From: Punica granatum
Lineage: Eukaryota; Streptophyta; Magnoliopsida; Myrtales; Lythraceae
Direction of reading: 5' to 3'
Assembly: GCF_007655135.1 (NCBI RefSeq)
Contig: NC_045131.1
Coordinates: forward strand, 1,302,001 to 1,366,000
DNA: 64,000 nucleotides
Positions 9,701 to 20,035 of this stretch are shown here, one piece after another. The notes below the pieces were generated by a model. The model made no database searches and had not been told where the DNA came from. It saw only the letters and a list, made by a program, of their open reading frames with translations. Position numbers and translations under genes: made by a program. Position 1 is the first letter of the stretch; each line of letters starts with the position of its first letter.

Positions 9701-12080
9701 GATCAGAGAAGAGCAGATTAAGCTGATAATGACGATACTCCTATTAATCTTCTTGTTCCAGTTCCTGCCTAAGGTCTACCACAGCATTTGCCTAATGAGG
9801 AGAATGCAAAAGGTCACAGGCTATATATTCGGCACCATTTGGTGGGGTTTCGGCTTGAACCTTATCGCCTACTTCATCGCTTCACATGTAAGCCCATCTT
9901 AGATTTTCACCAGTAAATTAGAATTAGATCTTCGTTCAGTTCTGTTCCCCTAGAGTCATCACTAACAAGAATTACAATGTATTACACTGCAGGTTGCCGG
10001 CGGGTGCTGGTACGTGCTTGCTATACAACGAGTCGCTGCGTGTCTGAGGCAGCAGTGTGAGAGAAGCGGTACCTGTAATCTCTCCCTTTCTTGCTCGGAA
10101 GAGGTATGTTACCAGCTTCGTTTACCAGCAGGCATCATGGGGAACCCATGTGGTAGCAACTCCACTGCAAAAGTTATTAGAAGGCCTTTGTGTTTAGATG
10201 TGAACGGGCCATTCAATTATGGTATCTATCAGTGGGCTCTTCCCGTTATTTCTAGCAACTCCATTGCTGTCAAGATCCTTTATCCCATATTTTGGGGCCT
10301 GATGACTCTCAGGTAAGTTTAAAACCCCAGGGATCTCAAGCGATTTTCCTGGATTTCTTGACACCTGAGTAGATTCGGGGCCGTTTGGATTCAAAGTTAA
10401 AGTTACTAGCCTGTTTGTTTTCAGAGTTACAATCACAAAAACTTTAACTTTAACTTTAACTCAACCCACTACACAACAAAAATACACATTTCCCAAGTCA
10501 ACTTTAACTTTAACTCAACACACTATACAACATTTGTACTTTTCCACAATCAAAATCAAAGTTACTTTGACTCTGAAACCAAACGCCTCATTTGATTTTA
10601 ATTTTAATTTTGATTGTGGAAAAGGATAAATGAGATGTGATTATAAATTTGACTTGGGAAACGTGTGTTTTTGTTTTGTAGTGTGTTGAGTTAAAGTTCA
10701 AGTTAAAATTTTTGAATTGAGAAATGTATATTTTTGTTGTGTAGTGTGTTGAGTTAAAGTTAAAGTTAAAGTTAAAATCAATAAACTCTTAATCCAAACG
10801 GGGCAGAAATGTCTGAATCTGAATTGTCGTTATGATTGCAGCACCTTCGGGAATGATCTCGAACCTACAAGTCACTGGATGGAGGTGGTCTTCAGCATAT
10901 GTATCGTTCTGAGCGGTCTCCTTCTATTCACTCTATTGATTGGAAATATTCAGGTCAGTTAAGTCACGATGCAAGCTCTAATGTTTCCATTAGAATAATT
11001 ACCTGTGACTTCCAAATAGAGGCGTAACTTGACATCGAGTGCTTGATATTTCTCAAAAAGGTATTTCTCCATGCTGTGATGGCGAAGAAGAGGAAGATGC
11101 AGCTGAGGTGCCGGGATATGGAGTGGTGGATGAGGAGGAGGCAGCTGCCCTCCCGTCTAAGGCAGAGAGTGCGCCACTTTGAGCGGCAGAGGTGGGCAGC
11201 GATGGGTGGCGAAGATGAGATGGAGTTGATCAAAGACTTGCCCGAGGGGCTTCGAAGAGACATCAAAAGATATCTTTGCTTAGACCTCATCAAGCAGGTA
11301 AACTCGATACTAGTCCCCATGCTCTAATCGGCACAATAGCCTGCATTTTAGAGCGGCCACAGTTCTAAGTTATCTTCAATGTCTGGATTGTTTTCATGGT
11401 TCCAGGTGCCGCTGTTCCACAATTTGGATGATCTTATTCTCGACAACATATGCGACCGAGTTAAGCCCCTCGTCTTCTCGAAAGACGAAAAGGTTTCAAC
11501 TCTCAGCTTCACATATTAATTCCCCTATATATGACTGCAAACTCACCGGTATGTCTGACAATTGCTTCAATCTCAACAGATAATCAGGGAAGGAGATCCT
11601 GTGCAGAGAATGGTGTTCGTAGTCCGCGGACGAGTTAAACGGAGCCAAGGACTAAGCAAGGGCATGGTGGCCACGAGCATGCTCGAATCGGGAGGCTTCC
11701 TAGGCGACGAGCTTCTCTCTTGGTGCCTCCGCCGCCCGTTCATAGACAGGCTCCCTGCATCTTCGGCAACGTTCGTGTGCATGGAATCAATCGAAGCGTT
11801 TGGACTCGATGCCAACCACCTGCGCTATATCACCGATCACTTCCGATACAAGTTTGCCAATGAGAGGCTCAAGAGGACCGCAAGGTACTATTCCTCCAAC
11901 TGGCGGACTTGGGCAGCTGTGAACATCCAATTCGCGTGGCGGCGTTACTGGACAAGGACCCGGGGGCATGCGGTCTCCCCAGTGAGCAGTAGCGGTGACG
12001 CGGGCAACAGTAGTGAGCGGCGGCTACTCCAATACGCAGCAATGTTCATGTCGATTCGCCCGCACGACCACCTCGAATAA
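6796..12080 (+). CDS. CNGC2: Cyclic nucleotide-gated ion channel 2 (DND1 type)
   Basis: Plasma-membrane cation channel; in Arabidopsis CNGC2 carries Ca2+ entry and its loss gives the defense-no-death phenotype. Seven exons: 6796-7482, 9672-9887, 9993-10312, 10842-10953, 11061-11297, 11406-11492, 11580-12080, giving 719 residues (Arabidopsis about 726). Near-identical family blocks are visible: ECYACTQVGVPVFHST, VLDPRSKRVQRWN before S1, the S4-S6 region, and a pore segment ending STFGND (filter residues 411-413). The CNBD carries the phosphate-binding cassette GDELLSWCLRRPF at about 595-607. An IQ-type calmodulin site (IQFAWRRY) starts at residue 669, and the end SIRPHDHLE is family-typical. 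The ATG at 6796 is chosen because RWIG follows it as in Arabidopsis. Intron 1 (2.2 kb) and intron 3 carry mobile elements. Exon 1 is much more GC-rich than its surroundings. Confidence 0.95.
7509..7536 (+). repeat. C28 homopolymer tract in CNGC2 intron 1
   Basis: Twenty-eight consecutive C residues start 26 bases after the exon 1 donor at 7483. The opposite strand is a G-tract able in principle to form quadruplexes. The exact length is open to sequencing error. Confidence 0.85.
7793..7966 (+). mobile_element. tRNA-derived SINE-like element, copy 2
   Basis: It lies in CNGC2 intron 1 in the same orientation as the gene. Box A-like TTGGTTCAAACGG is followed after about 35 bases by box B-like GGGTTCAAGTCTT, and the copy ends in ACACAAAAAAAA. 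It matches the layout of the element at 749-925 with many substitutions, so both are old. Confidence 0.5.
8622..8801. mobile_element. MITE, TWA-target type (family A), in CNGC2 intron 1
   Basis: A 180-bp element with left end GATTGCGTTTGGTTT and right end AATCAAACGGGCC, flanked by CTA on both sides. The interior matches the 6054-6227 copy. Confidence 0.65.
10378..10806. mobile_element. Nested MITE pair in CNGC2 intron 3
   Basis: The outer ends GGGGCCGTTTGGATT (10378) and AATCCAAACGGGGC (to about 10805) form one inverted pair. Inside lies a second pair, GCCTGTTTGTTTTCAGAGTT at about 10410 and GACTCTGAAACCAAACGCC at about 10570-10586. The simplest reading is one element inserted into another of the same family. 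Repeated TTTAACTTTAAC and GAGTTAAAGTTAAAG blocks fill the arms. The insertion occupies nearly the whole intron between exons 3 and 4. Confidence 0.55.
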
Positions 12081-12499
12081 AAAGGCCATAGCTCGGTCGG
12101 ATTAATTTTTGATTTATTCTGTTTTGGATATGTCGCATCATTCCGGTTCATTCTTACGAGGTGGTCCATGTTGTGACTTGTCAATAATAATGTCTTTATT
12201 CAAATAAACTAAATTAAGATTGAGTCCGTTGATTCATCATAATTTCGCAAAAAGATATGAACTTTTATGTTGTCTTCACAAGATCGAAGCATTTCTCACT
12301 TGAAATTTCGATTACCTTTTTTGATGCATATGGCATGTATACATCCCGAAATAATAACGAAGAGGTAAGTGTTTAAGGTCCTAATTTCAAATCTTTTTTT
12401 TTTTGGGAAAAATTCTCTTTTTTGGGTAAATTAATTTCAAATTTTCTTTCACTATAGTTCTTCCTTTTTTTTAAGCAAAAAAAATGTTGAATAAGAACC
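12081..12499 (+). other. CNGC2 3' flank
   Basis: Probable 3' UTR with a possible polyadenylation signal (AATAAA) near 12204, then AT-rich DNA. No separate gene is seen. Confidence 0.45.
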
Positions 12500-12775
12500 T
12501 TTAACACATTATTTGGTTTTAGAGTATAATTTTAATTAAATTCTACTTATTTTCAATTCAACAACACAGTTGTTACTTTTCATTTTTCTTTAATTTTTTA
12601 ACCATTTCATTTAATTTTTAATATTAAATTCTCTCAACTACTAATTACGTTTTTCATAATTTAACGACACAATTATTATTTTCTATCAATTATTCATTAC
12701 TTTTTTTTACACTTTTTCTCATAATTCAACAATATAATCATTACAATTCAATTATATATATATATATATATAAAA
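12500..12775. mobile_element. AT-rich dispersed element (family B)
   Basis: The order of blocks here (TCAACAACACAGTTGTTAC, ATTTAATTTTTAATA, AAATTCTCTCAACTA, AATTTAACGACACAATTATT) recurs at 32660-32800 and, inverted, at 29380-29590. Ends are not defined. An (AT)n run closes it at 12756-12773. Confidence 0.45.
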
Positions 12776-13202
12776 AGCTGGGTAGAGCCAAAAAAGTCAT
12801 AAAATTCGCGGGACTCACTTTTATGGAAAATAAATATTAATATTCAAATTTATTATTTTTTTGGCAAAATTTCCCCCCTCGGTGTAAACGGCGGCGTTTC
12901 ACCCACCAGTTCTACAAGCTACTGCAGCTTCGGTGTCTCCTATATTGACTGGATTTTCACATTTCTTTCCGCCGAAGTCTCCGTAGAGCCCAAATTCTCC
13001 GTTCCGTTTCGCCGAGAAAATCCTTCGCTTATCACGAAGCTCTCAGCTCCGTCGATCAAATTGTTCAATCTCGGAACCGCCATGGATTCCTCAGAGCATC
13101 CTTGACCTTTATCAATCAATCAGTCGCATTCATCCAGCTCGTTTCCCGGCGAAGTTTGATCGGAGAACCTGATTCGGTCACGTTCCTCGGACCGCCGCAG
13201 CC

Positions 13203-16200
13203 ATGGCGACCGCGAAGCCCCAGAGGTCCCCACAAGAAGTCGAGGACATAATCCTTCGGAAGATATTCCTCGTAACCCTAAACGATTCAGCCGAGACGGA
13301 CTCGAGGACCGTCTATCTGGAGCTCACAGCTGCGGAGCTTCTCAGCGAGGGCAAGGACTTGAGGCTGTCCCGCGACCTGGTGGAGCGGGTACTGATTGAT
13401 CGCCTCTCTGGAGGCTTCCAATCCGCTGAGCCTCCTTTCCAGTACCTGATTGGCTGCTACCGCCGTGCGTACGATGAAGGTAAGAAGATGACATCCATGA
13501 AAGATAAGAACTTGAGATCGGAGATGGAGCTTGTCGTCAAACAAGCTAAGAAGTTAATTGTTTCGTACTGTCGCATCCATCTGGCGAATCCGGAGCTCTT
13601 TGGAAGTTCCAGCCCTAGTGATTCTACTAGAAAATCGAATGTTTCGCCGCTTTTGCCCTATGTTTTCGGTGAAGTGGCTAGCACAATTGACGCCTTTGGA
13701 GGGGCTGGGACTAGTGAAGGTGTCAAGCCACCTCCGGGGTTCGTGGACGAGTTCTTTCGGGATTCCGATTTCGACAGCTTGGACCCGGTATTGAAGCAAC
13801 TGTACGAGGACTTGAGAGGGAGTGTGCTTAAGGTGTCTGCTTTGGGTAACTTTCAGCAGCCACTCAGGGCATTGATGCTCTTAGTGAGTTTCCCGGTTGG
13901 CGCAAAGTCTTTAGTGAATCACCCTTGGTGGATACCCAAAGGTGCTTACTTGAATGGGCGTGTTATCGAGATGACCAGCATTCTGGGCCCTTTTTTCCAT
14001 GTCAGTGCGCTACCTGATCATACCATATTCAAAAGCCAACCTGATGTAGGGTAAGTGCTATATTGTGATCCTGTGGACTGGAATCGAGCTTAGTACACAT
14101 TACTGCTGTCCCAAATCCCGCCATTCCATTTCTTCTGATACTGTTTAAGCAAATATATGGACCATTGGAATGGGCATTGCCGTGTTTGCTGTTGCATTGC
14201 GTTGTTTGATTTATTTAAGGGGCTGAGATAATGTTGTTTCTTAAAATGCCAGACAACAGTGTTTCTCTGAAGCTTCAACTCGTAGGCCGGCAGATCTCTT
14301 ATCTTCATTTACTACAATCAAGACCGTTATGAATAATTTGTATGATGGGCTGTCTGAGGTTCTTCTTGCTCTTCTAAAAAACACTGAAACTCGTGAGAAT
14401 GTACTTGAGTATCTCGCAGAAGTAATCAACAAGAATGCCTCCAGGGCTCATATCCAGGTAAATTTTCCTTTCTCCGTTAAATTGCACTTTCAGGAAGGTG
14501 TTGATTTCAAGTCATACCCTAATGACACGACCAGTGCCTCTCCTGAGCTTAAATTGCCCATCTGAGCCTATTTTGCATTTTCTCGTATCCTGAATTTTGT
14601 TGCATGTTTTCTTTTGCCTCAGGTTGACCCTCTATCCTGTGCGAGTTCAGGAATGTTTGTGAATCTCAGTGCTGTCATGCTTCGACTTTGTGAGCCATTT
14701 TTAGATGCAAATTTGACAAAAAGGGACAAAATTGATCCAAAATATGTATTTTACAGCGATCGCTTGGATTTGAGGTAAATTCTTCTTCCTGGGACATCTG
14801 CACTTTCAAACTTTTCTGCTGCTGATGGTACTTATCAATTTTTATAGACCATTGACTGCTCTGCACGCATCATCGGAAGAAGTGGTTGAATGGATTAATA
14901 GAGAAGATCCTGGGAAGAACAAAAGTACTGGTCAAAATAATGAGGGTGAAAATCGCTTGTTACAATCTCAACAAGCGAGCAGTTCCGGCAGTGGACAATT
15001 AAGTAATGTTGGAAAGCCAAAATATCCCTTTATCTGTGAATGCTTCTTTATGACGGCAAGGGTCCTCAACCTGGGTCTTTTGAAAGCATTTTCTGACTTC
15101 AAGCATCTAGTTCAGGTAAGCATGTCTGGGATAACTATATAAATATATTTTTTATCTGAGATATTGCGCCTATGGCCATCGGTTACTTGATTTTATGTTG
15201 TTGATCTGAGCAGGACATCTCCAGATGTGAGGACGCTTTATCTACCTTTAAAGCCTTGCAAGGGCAATCACCTTCTCCACAATTGGATTCGGAAATTTCT
15301 CGCCTAGAAAAGGAAATAGAGCTATATTCTCAAGAGAAACTTTGTTCCGAGGCTCAGATACTGAGGGTGTGTCTACATTCTCTCCTCACTTTAAGAGTCG
15401 CAGACCACTCCTAGATACATACCTACAAAGAAATGGTGGTCAAGAGCAAACGGCCTTCCACTTTGTATTTTAATATCTTTTCATCAAGTTGTTTCTAGGA
15501 AGAACAAAGCTACATTTATTGTAAAAATATTTCCCTGTTTTGCTAATATGACGGTAAGGTAATATTGGGGAGGAAGTAGAAGATGCAGCATCGAATAAAA
15601 TTCGAAAAAGTCCTTGTTAACGGGAGACTTACTTTCTTTCATTTGATTTCTCAAGAATGATTTTCTTTCCTTTTGTTAAAGGATGGAGAACTCATTCAAC
15701 GAGCACTGTCTTTCTACCGGTTAATGGTGGTTTGGCTGGTTGGGATGGTTGGCGGATTCAAGATGCCACTGCTGTCAGATTGTCCAATGGAATTCGCATG
15801 CATGCCGGAACATTTTATTGAAGATGCCATGGAGCTGCTGATCTTTGCTTCACGCATTCCAAAAGCTCTGGATGGAGTTATGCTGGTATACTGTAACTTC
15901 TCTTTATATTGTGTCAATGTGTTTGCATGTATTAGCTCATTTTCTCTTTTCATTATGCATTGGCAGGACGATTTTATGAATTTTATAATCATGTTCATGG
16001 CAAGTCCACAATACATCAGAAACCCTTACCTTAGGGCAAAGATGGTTGAAGTCCTGAATTGTTGGATTCCTCGTAGAAGGTAGTTGATGTTTCTATCTAT
16101 TCAGAAATAGTTAACTCCGCTTGACAGTCCCTTCCATAACTTAGTCTGGGTGACTGAGGTCTTTCTATCATGAATTCTGCAGTGGTTCATCTATAACAGC

Positions 16201-18513
16201 TTCTCTATTTGAGGGACACCAACTTTCTCTTGAATACCTCGTGAGGAATCTTTTGAAGCTTTATGTGGATATTGAGTTTACTGGTTCTCATACTCAGGTG
16301 CTTGCAACTTTATTGTTCTCGCCTTTTCATTTACTATGATCATCTTGATAAATTAGTTATCATCAACACCTTTCTTTCTTATTCTCTTTGGCAAATTCTT
16401 TTTCTGCATTTGTTGATATCCTAGTGTGCTTGCAGTTTTATGACAAGTTCAGCATTCGGCATAATATAGCGGAGCTTCTTGAGTACCTGTGGCAAGTTCC
16501 CAGTCACCGGAATGCTTGGAGACAGGTTAAATTATCATCTTCATTTTCTTACTGATGATATTATATGTATGCATCGTCAATGTTCAATTGCGTATCCTTC
16601 CCTGTCCGTCTGAGGTGATAAATTAATTGACGTTGCAGATCGCAAAGGAAGAGGAAAAGGGCGTTTATCTTAATTTCCTGAATTTCCTGATAAATGATAG
16701 CATCTTCCTTCTTGATGAAAGTCTCAACAGAATTCTTGAACTAAAAAAGCTGGAAGCAGAGATGGCTAACACAGTAGAATGGGAAAGAAGACCAGCACAG
16801 GAGAGGCAAGAGAGAACTCGATTATTCCACTCTCAAGAAAATGTGAGTTTGCTGATTTGTCTACTCAATCCAAAAGCACCTTTGGTTACTTGAATAGACA
16901 TACATGTTGGAAAAGAAGTTGGATTGGACTGTAATGTAACATGCTACATGTCTGCAGCTCATCCGGATGGATATGAAATTAGCAAATGAAGATGTGAGCA
17001 TGCTGGCATTCACTTCAGAGCAAATAACTGTCCCTTTTCTGCTTCCTGAGATGGTAAATAAAGCCTTTCCTCTATGTCTGCTTTCCCTAACAGCTTGTTA
17101 CTGTGTTAACAAGAATCCTGCTTTATTTTTTTCACTAGTTTTATGTTTGGTGATTTTCTTTCCCCTTTCAGGTTGAAAGAGTGGCCAGCATGCTTAATTA
17201 TTTCCTGTTGCAACTTGTGGGTCCGCAAAGGAAATCTCTTAGTCTGAAAGATCCAGAGAAGTATGAATTTCGTCCAAAAGAGTTACTTAAGCAGGTCCGT
17301 ATTGGTTAATTTTAACCTTCTTTCTTTTTTTGTCTGGTCATATTTAAATGGGCTACTTTGCTGATTTAAATGATAATCAGAGTCTGTTTCTTAGCTATTG
17401 TAACATTTGATAAATCGAAAATGATTAATCATGAATAATTTAATGCCATCTCATGGGGTGAGATTGGCCAAACTCCCTCGAGTCCCTTAGCTATGATATG
17501 AACTGGAGTGGAAACCCATCATGGATTCATGTCGCTCCATTATGGCATAAATGTGGTAGTTACGATCGTAACATGCTGGTGTGACTTCTCATTGGGTGAC
17601 AGTCCGATCCCATGAAAAGCAACCTCGAGATTGCAATTTGGATATTTCCCTGCATCTGTAATATGCATGATACCATTTTCCTCCTGGGTGGTAGATTGTT
17701 CGCGTATATGTTCATCTAGCTCGGGGCGATGCAGAAAATATCTTCCCAGCAGCGATCTCCAGAGATGGTCGATCATATAATGAGCAGGTAAATGGCTGAG
17801 CCAGTACGCTACTCTCTGTGGAAGGATGATGTTTTTTGGCTTCTAGAATTGTTCATTCGACGCCAACTGATTGTTTTGAGAATGTTCCAGTTGTTTGGTG
17901 CTGCAGCAGATGTTCTTCGAAGAATCGGAGAAGATGGGAGGGTTATACAAGAATTCTTAGATCTTGGTGCGAAAGCTAAAGTGGCGGCTACTGAGGCCAT
18001 GGACACTGAAGAGACTCTCGGAGAGATTCCAGATGAATTCCTTGACCCAATTCAAGTATGTACTACAGTTTAATGTTTCGGTATCATGATTCCTTTTGGT
18101 GTGGCGGACCAATGTCTGTCTCTAGGTTTATCTCTCATTGATTGTACCATTTTATGTTTCTGCAGTACACGTTAATGAAGGATCCAGTGATATTACCTTC
18201 GTCGAAAATCACGGTGGACCGGCCAGTGATTCAGAGGCATCTTCTCAGTGATAGTGTATGTACACCCGATGTATATTATTCTATTAGCCGTTCACAAATC
18301 TTTCCACCTGTGTTTTGTGTTGACTGAAGCGGTGAATTGCAGACTGACCCATTCAACCGATCCCACCTCGCTGTGGACATGCTGATCCCGAACACCGAAT
18401 TGAAGGCAAGAATCGAAGAGTTTGTCAGGTCGAAGAAGCATGGGGAAGGACTGCCATTGCAAGCTGAGAAGGGGGTGATTCATACTAGCGGCGATGAGAT
18501 GCTCATTGATTAG
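13203..18513 (+). CDS. UFD2: Ubiquitin conjugation factor E4 (UFD2 / MUSE3), U-box
   Basis: E4 factor that extends ubiquitin chains on pre-ubiquitinated substrates and acts with CDC48. The Arabidopsis homologue (MUSE3, At5g15400 from memory) promotes turnover of NLR immune receptors. Sixteen exons: 13203-14050, 14253-14457, 14623-14774, 14848-15115, 15214-15366, 15682-15885, 15967-16079, 16183-16297, 16436-16525, 16639-16842, 16958-17053, 17172-17294, 17695-17787, 17891-18055, 18166-18255, 18343-18513. They join in frame to 1029 residues, close to the Arabidopsis length of about 1038. The UFD2 core includes [20 protein letters not shown] and [19 protein letters not shown]. The U-box occupies roughly residues 935-1010 ([37 protein letters not shown]). 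The first exon is the longest. The start is the first ATG after a pyrimidine-rich leader. Confidence 0.95.
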
Positions 18514-19663
18514 GGGTAGAATCAGCCAGTGAAGCATGCTGGCTGCTGTTGAGTGTGTCTTTTCCTCGGCAAACTTCATTGCAAGTAGATGGTCTATTTA
18601 ATATGATGGTCTCAATCGATTTCTTTTCTAAATTATATCATGTTTTGGTTTTATATGTATGTATCAGAGAATACTGATTAATTTTTACTCAAAAGACTGG
18701 GGGGTCTGGGGAGTCTGATGAGGTCTGGGCCAGCCAGCCCCGGAAAAGCCATCCCCGTATGAAGGCTTGATGGTGCACCTGCCCGAGTCTTGTGCGTGAT
18801 TGGGCGTTGACTGCTTTTCGGAGGGGCTACCTCTAGCCCCTGCGAAAGTGCTTTTCTTTCTTATAAGCTGTGCTTGCGGCCTTGTACTGGGGTTTTATTT
18901 CAGATTTGCGTGGAGCCCTTACTAAGGGCTTTTTTTTTAAAAAAAAAAAAAAACAAAATTTCTCAAATTCGTTGGACGGGTCAACAGATGGTACTCGAAT
19001 GGCTCGTTCCTCCCAACGGGACATAACCTTTTGTATTAGTCTCAACAGTGATTTTTATTGGGGGGTTCAATATTTGGTCTGACCGGGATTTTTCTTGGGC
19101 TGCTTCAGATGCGTGCACTGATGGTGGGACTTTATAGATATATATATATATATAGAAACTCTCCATAATATAACCTTCAATTCAAACAATTGCGTGAGTC
19201 ATTTGGCCTCACCAGAGTGTGGAGCATTCAATATGTCCTTCACTTTTCATGGCAATCAGCGGGTGCCTTCACTTACTTATGGCACTTTGACGAGCAAGGC
19301 CAGTGACGGGCCCAAGTGGGACAATAACGGGGCTTCGCGGACCAACAATGGGCCTGAATGGGATGAGCAATCCTGACGAAGCCACTAACCAGTATCTTGG
19401 GCAGGCTGAATTTAATCTGGCCTCTACCTTGAACGGTGACTCGCGTGTGCCTTAGTTCGGTCTTGGGGTCATGTTGGGTAGGACAGAAGCTACGGAAAGA
19501 CCATTACAAGCTTCTGAAAGCCAGCAAGCCTGAATCTAAAGATTATCCGCTGGACCCGGGTTGTATTAAAGGCATTGCTTGACCACCAGGCTCGGACCTT
19601 CTTACAGGTCAAGTATGAGTTCAAGCTTGCACACGCCCTGGCCGACTCATCAGAGCCGCCCCC

Positions 19664-19694
<31 letters not shown>

Positions 19695-20035
19695 AAAGAA
19701 AACACGTTCAAGGTTTAGGAGGAAACATACTCCCCCCATCATCACCTGGGCTATAAAGAATAGCTGCGGGATAAAATAATTATCCACTACAATAACTCGG
19801 GCAACCCTCAAACTCAAAGCAACAATAATTACTAGAACCCAAAAAGCTGCCAACCGCAGCTTTCTAGCTAACTTAAAGCAGGCATTCTCTGCCCAGATCC
19901 ATTCCACGCACGTTCTCGTCTTCCCCCAATCATATTAGCGCAAACGAATGGCTGTAGAGACCTTCCATGTCATCTTCCCATACATATATATATGTATATA
20001 TATCCTGAGGAGATTCAAAGATTAAGATTCCGCAT
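18514..20035. other. Intergenic between convergent UFD2 and SpoU genes
   Basis: It contains the 3' flanks of two convergent genes. The central part (18700-19640) is less AT-rich and holds short open frames with no recognisable domain. A T9A14 block at 18933-18955 and a C26A13 block at 19659-19697 stand out. No transposon domain could be named. Confidence 0.5.
19659..19697. repeat. C26 tract followed by A13
   Basis: Twenty-six C residues run directly into thirteen A residues. This could be a genuine low-complexity junction or an assembly artefact. Confidence 0.8.

Noticed and set aside
9465..9902. 145-residue frame read as a single protein
   Set aside because: Only 9672-9887 is real (CNGC2 exon 2); the rest is intron read-through.
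18690..19640. Possible gag-like retroelement remnant
   Set aside because: Short frames only. No zinc knuckle, protease or integrase signature, and no long terminal repeats seen.
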